Assembly (NCBI GenBank): GCA_031287245.1 | Contig: JAITTD010000078.1 | Span: 1-6,697 of the forward strand | Direction: 5' to 3' | DNA from: Bacteroidales bacterium | Lineage (GTDB): Bacteria; Bacteroidota; Bacteroidia; Bacteroidales; UBA4181 | DNA: 6,697 nucleotides | Shown: positions 5,661 through 6,697 of the stretch, piece by piece | Layout of the letters: each line of letters begins with the position of its first letter | How positions within the stretch are numbered: the stretch's first letter is position 1 | The notes under the pieces: model-generated | What the model was told of the DNA's origin: nothing | Databases searched by the model: none | Seen by the model: only the letters and a program-made list of their open reading frames with translations | Translations under genes and position numbers: made by a program

Positions 5661-6697
5661 ATGGATTTCAGCAGAAAATTACCGATAGGTATTCAGGATT
5701 TTGAAAGTTTGCGACAGGACCATTTTTTATATGTGGATAAAACAGCCTACGTATATAGAATTGTCAACGAGGGTCGTCCTTATTTTTTGGGGCGTCCGCG
5801 CCGGTTTGGGAAAAGCCTTTTTCTTTCCACGCTCAAAGCCTATTTTCAGGGCAAAAAAGAACTTTTTGAAGGGCTTGCCATTGCCGGTCTGGAAAAGGAA
5901 TGGATAACATATCCTGTTTTTCATCTGGATTTGAATATTTCCGGCTATACCCAATTTTCAGACCTTGAAACTGCGCTTGATACGCAATTATTGCGTTTGG
6001 AAGAAAAGTGGGGACATAATGACTCTGAAAAATCACTATCTACCCGCTTGGAAGGCTTAATGTACCGCGCTTGTGAAAAAACCGGCAAACGGGTGGTAGT
6101 GCTGATAGATGAGTACGATAAACCTCTTACCAGCACATTGGACAAACCGGCATTGCACGAACAAATCAAAGATGCACTGAGCGGTTTCTACGGCGTGCTC
6201 AAAACCGCCGACCCATATCTGCGCTTTTTACTGCTGACCGGAATCACCAAATTCTCGAAAGTAAGCATTTTCAGCCAGTTGAACCAGTTGCAGGATATTA
6301 GCATGAATAAATATTTTGCCGGAGTTTGCGGCATTTCCGAAACAGAACTGATTGAAAATTTTGAGCCTGAAATCCAGTCATTGGCCAAAGACGTAAATAA
6401 GTCATACGAAGAAACGCTCGCCGAACTCAAAAAACGTTATGATGGCTATCATTTTGCAAAGGACAGCGAAGGGGTGTATAATCCTTTCAGTTTGCTGAAT
6501 ACCTTTGCAAAAAGAGATTTTGATTATTACTGGTTTTCAACCGGCACGCCGACTTTTCTGGTGAAGATGCTCAAAGATGCCGATTTTGACATTCCCAATC
6601 TCGAAAGCGACGTTACCATTGCCGCGCCATCCATTGCCGACTATCGCGCAGGCGATACAAATCCGCTTCCGTTGCTTTATCAGACAGGGTATCTGAC
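5661..6697 (+). CDS. AAA-ATPase-like protein (usually fused to a PD-(D/E)XK nuclease domain), C-terminus off the window
   Basis: The frame opens at ATG 5661 and stays open for 345 codons to the window edge. It starts MDFSRKLPIGIQDFESL, followed by YVDKTAYVYRIV. The P-loop is of the reduced form GRPRRFGKS (44-52), the Walker B box is VVVLIDEYDKPL (Asp150, Glu151), and LLLTGITKFSKVSIFSQLNQL plus KRYDGYHF follow, all hallmarks of the AAA-ATPase_like family. Members commonly carry a C-terminal DUF1703/PDDEXK_9 nuclease domain; that part would lie beyond this window. The family occurs in many near-copies in Bacteroidales and in some other anaerobes, and its function is unknown, though a defence or mobile-element role is often suspected. 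The upstream DNA is A-rich with no Shine-Dalgarno site. It has its own promoter and is likely a separate unit from the dehydrogenase gene. Confidence 0.9.
   Translation, partial: MDFSRKLPIGIQDFESLRQDHFLYVDKTAYVYRIVNEGRPYFLGRPRRFGKSLFLSTLKAYFQGKKELFEGLAIAGLEKEWITYPVFHLDLNISGYTQFSDLETALDTQLLRLEEKWGHNDSEKSLSTRLEGLMYRACEKTGKRVVVLIDEYDKPLTSTLDKPALHEQIKDALSGFYGVLKTADPYLRFLLLTGITKFSKVSIFSQLNQLQDISMNKYFAGVCGISETELIENFEPEIQSLAKDVNKSYEETLAELKKRYDGYHFAKDSEGVYNPFSLLNTFAKRDFDYYWFSTGTPTFLVKMLKDADFDIPNLESDVTIAAPSIADYRAGDTNPLPLLYQTGYL

Noticed and set aside
5701..5907. Plus-strand open frame of 68 codons
   Set aside because: It is a shifted frame inside the AAA-ATPase-like gene, whose own frame carries the P-loop and Walker B motifs.
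1..6697. Insertion sequence or CRISPR array
   Set aside because: No transposase-like frame, terminal inverted repeats or regularly spaced repeats were seen; the direct repeats found are explained by gene duplication.

Overview
The window looks like chromosomal DNA from an anaerobic member of the Bacteroidota, probably Bacteroidales. Three things point there: several genes are preceded by the Bacteroidales-type -7 box TAnnTTTG rather than an E. coli -10 box; Shine-Dalgarno sites are mostly weak or absent; and the gene families include a BT_3928-like DoxX/MauE membrane protein, a DUF6922-AbiEii pair, and an AAA-ATPase-like protein of the type that occurs in many copies in this order. No rRNA, tRNA, CRISPR array or complete insertion sequence was seen.

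Left part (1-1914, minus strand, read right to left): a short leader ORF, a DUF6922-like small protein, an AbiEii-type nucleotidyltransferase, a Uma2-family PD-(D/E)XK protein, a decayed scar of a second DUF6922-AbiEii pair, and the first 38 codons of a family 2 glycosyltransferase that runs off the left edge. Two sets of direct repeats tie this region together. The promoter and start of uma2 recur upstream of the DUF6922 gene, and the starts of DUF6922 and AbiEii recur as a scar downstream of uma2. The simplest reading is a tandem duplication of promoter-uma2-DUF6922-abiEii, after which one copy lost uma2 and the other lost the DUF6922-abiEii pair. The surviving AbiEii-like protein has Val where the second Asp of its metal-binding SxDxD motif is expected.

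Middle (1915-3304): a minus-strand gene for a DoxX/MauE-type membrane protein with a thioredoxin-like tail that lacks CxxC. It is divergent from the next genes across a 163-bp intergenic region holding a promoter for each direction.

Right part (3305-6697, plus strand): a short, clostridial-type chorismate synthase starting with TTG, followed after 25 nt by a medium-chain dehydrogenase closely resembling SorE (L-sorbose 1-phosphate reductase). After a promoter of its own comes an AAA-ATPase-like gene that runs off the right edge. The aroC-sorE-like pairing has no obvious pathway logic from the window alone.

No gene-free stretch exceeds 300 bases. The longest are 117-257 (which holds the scar) and 3142-3304 (divergent promoters).
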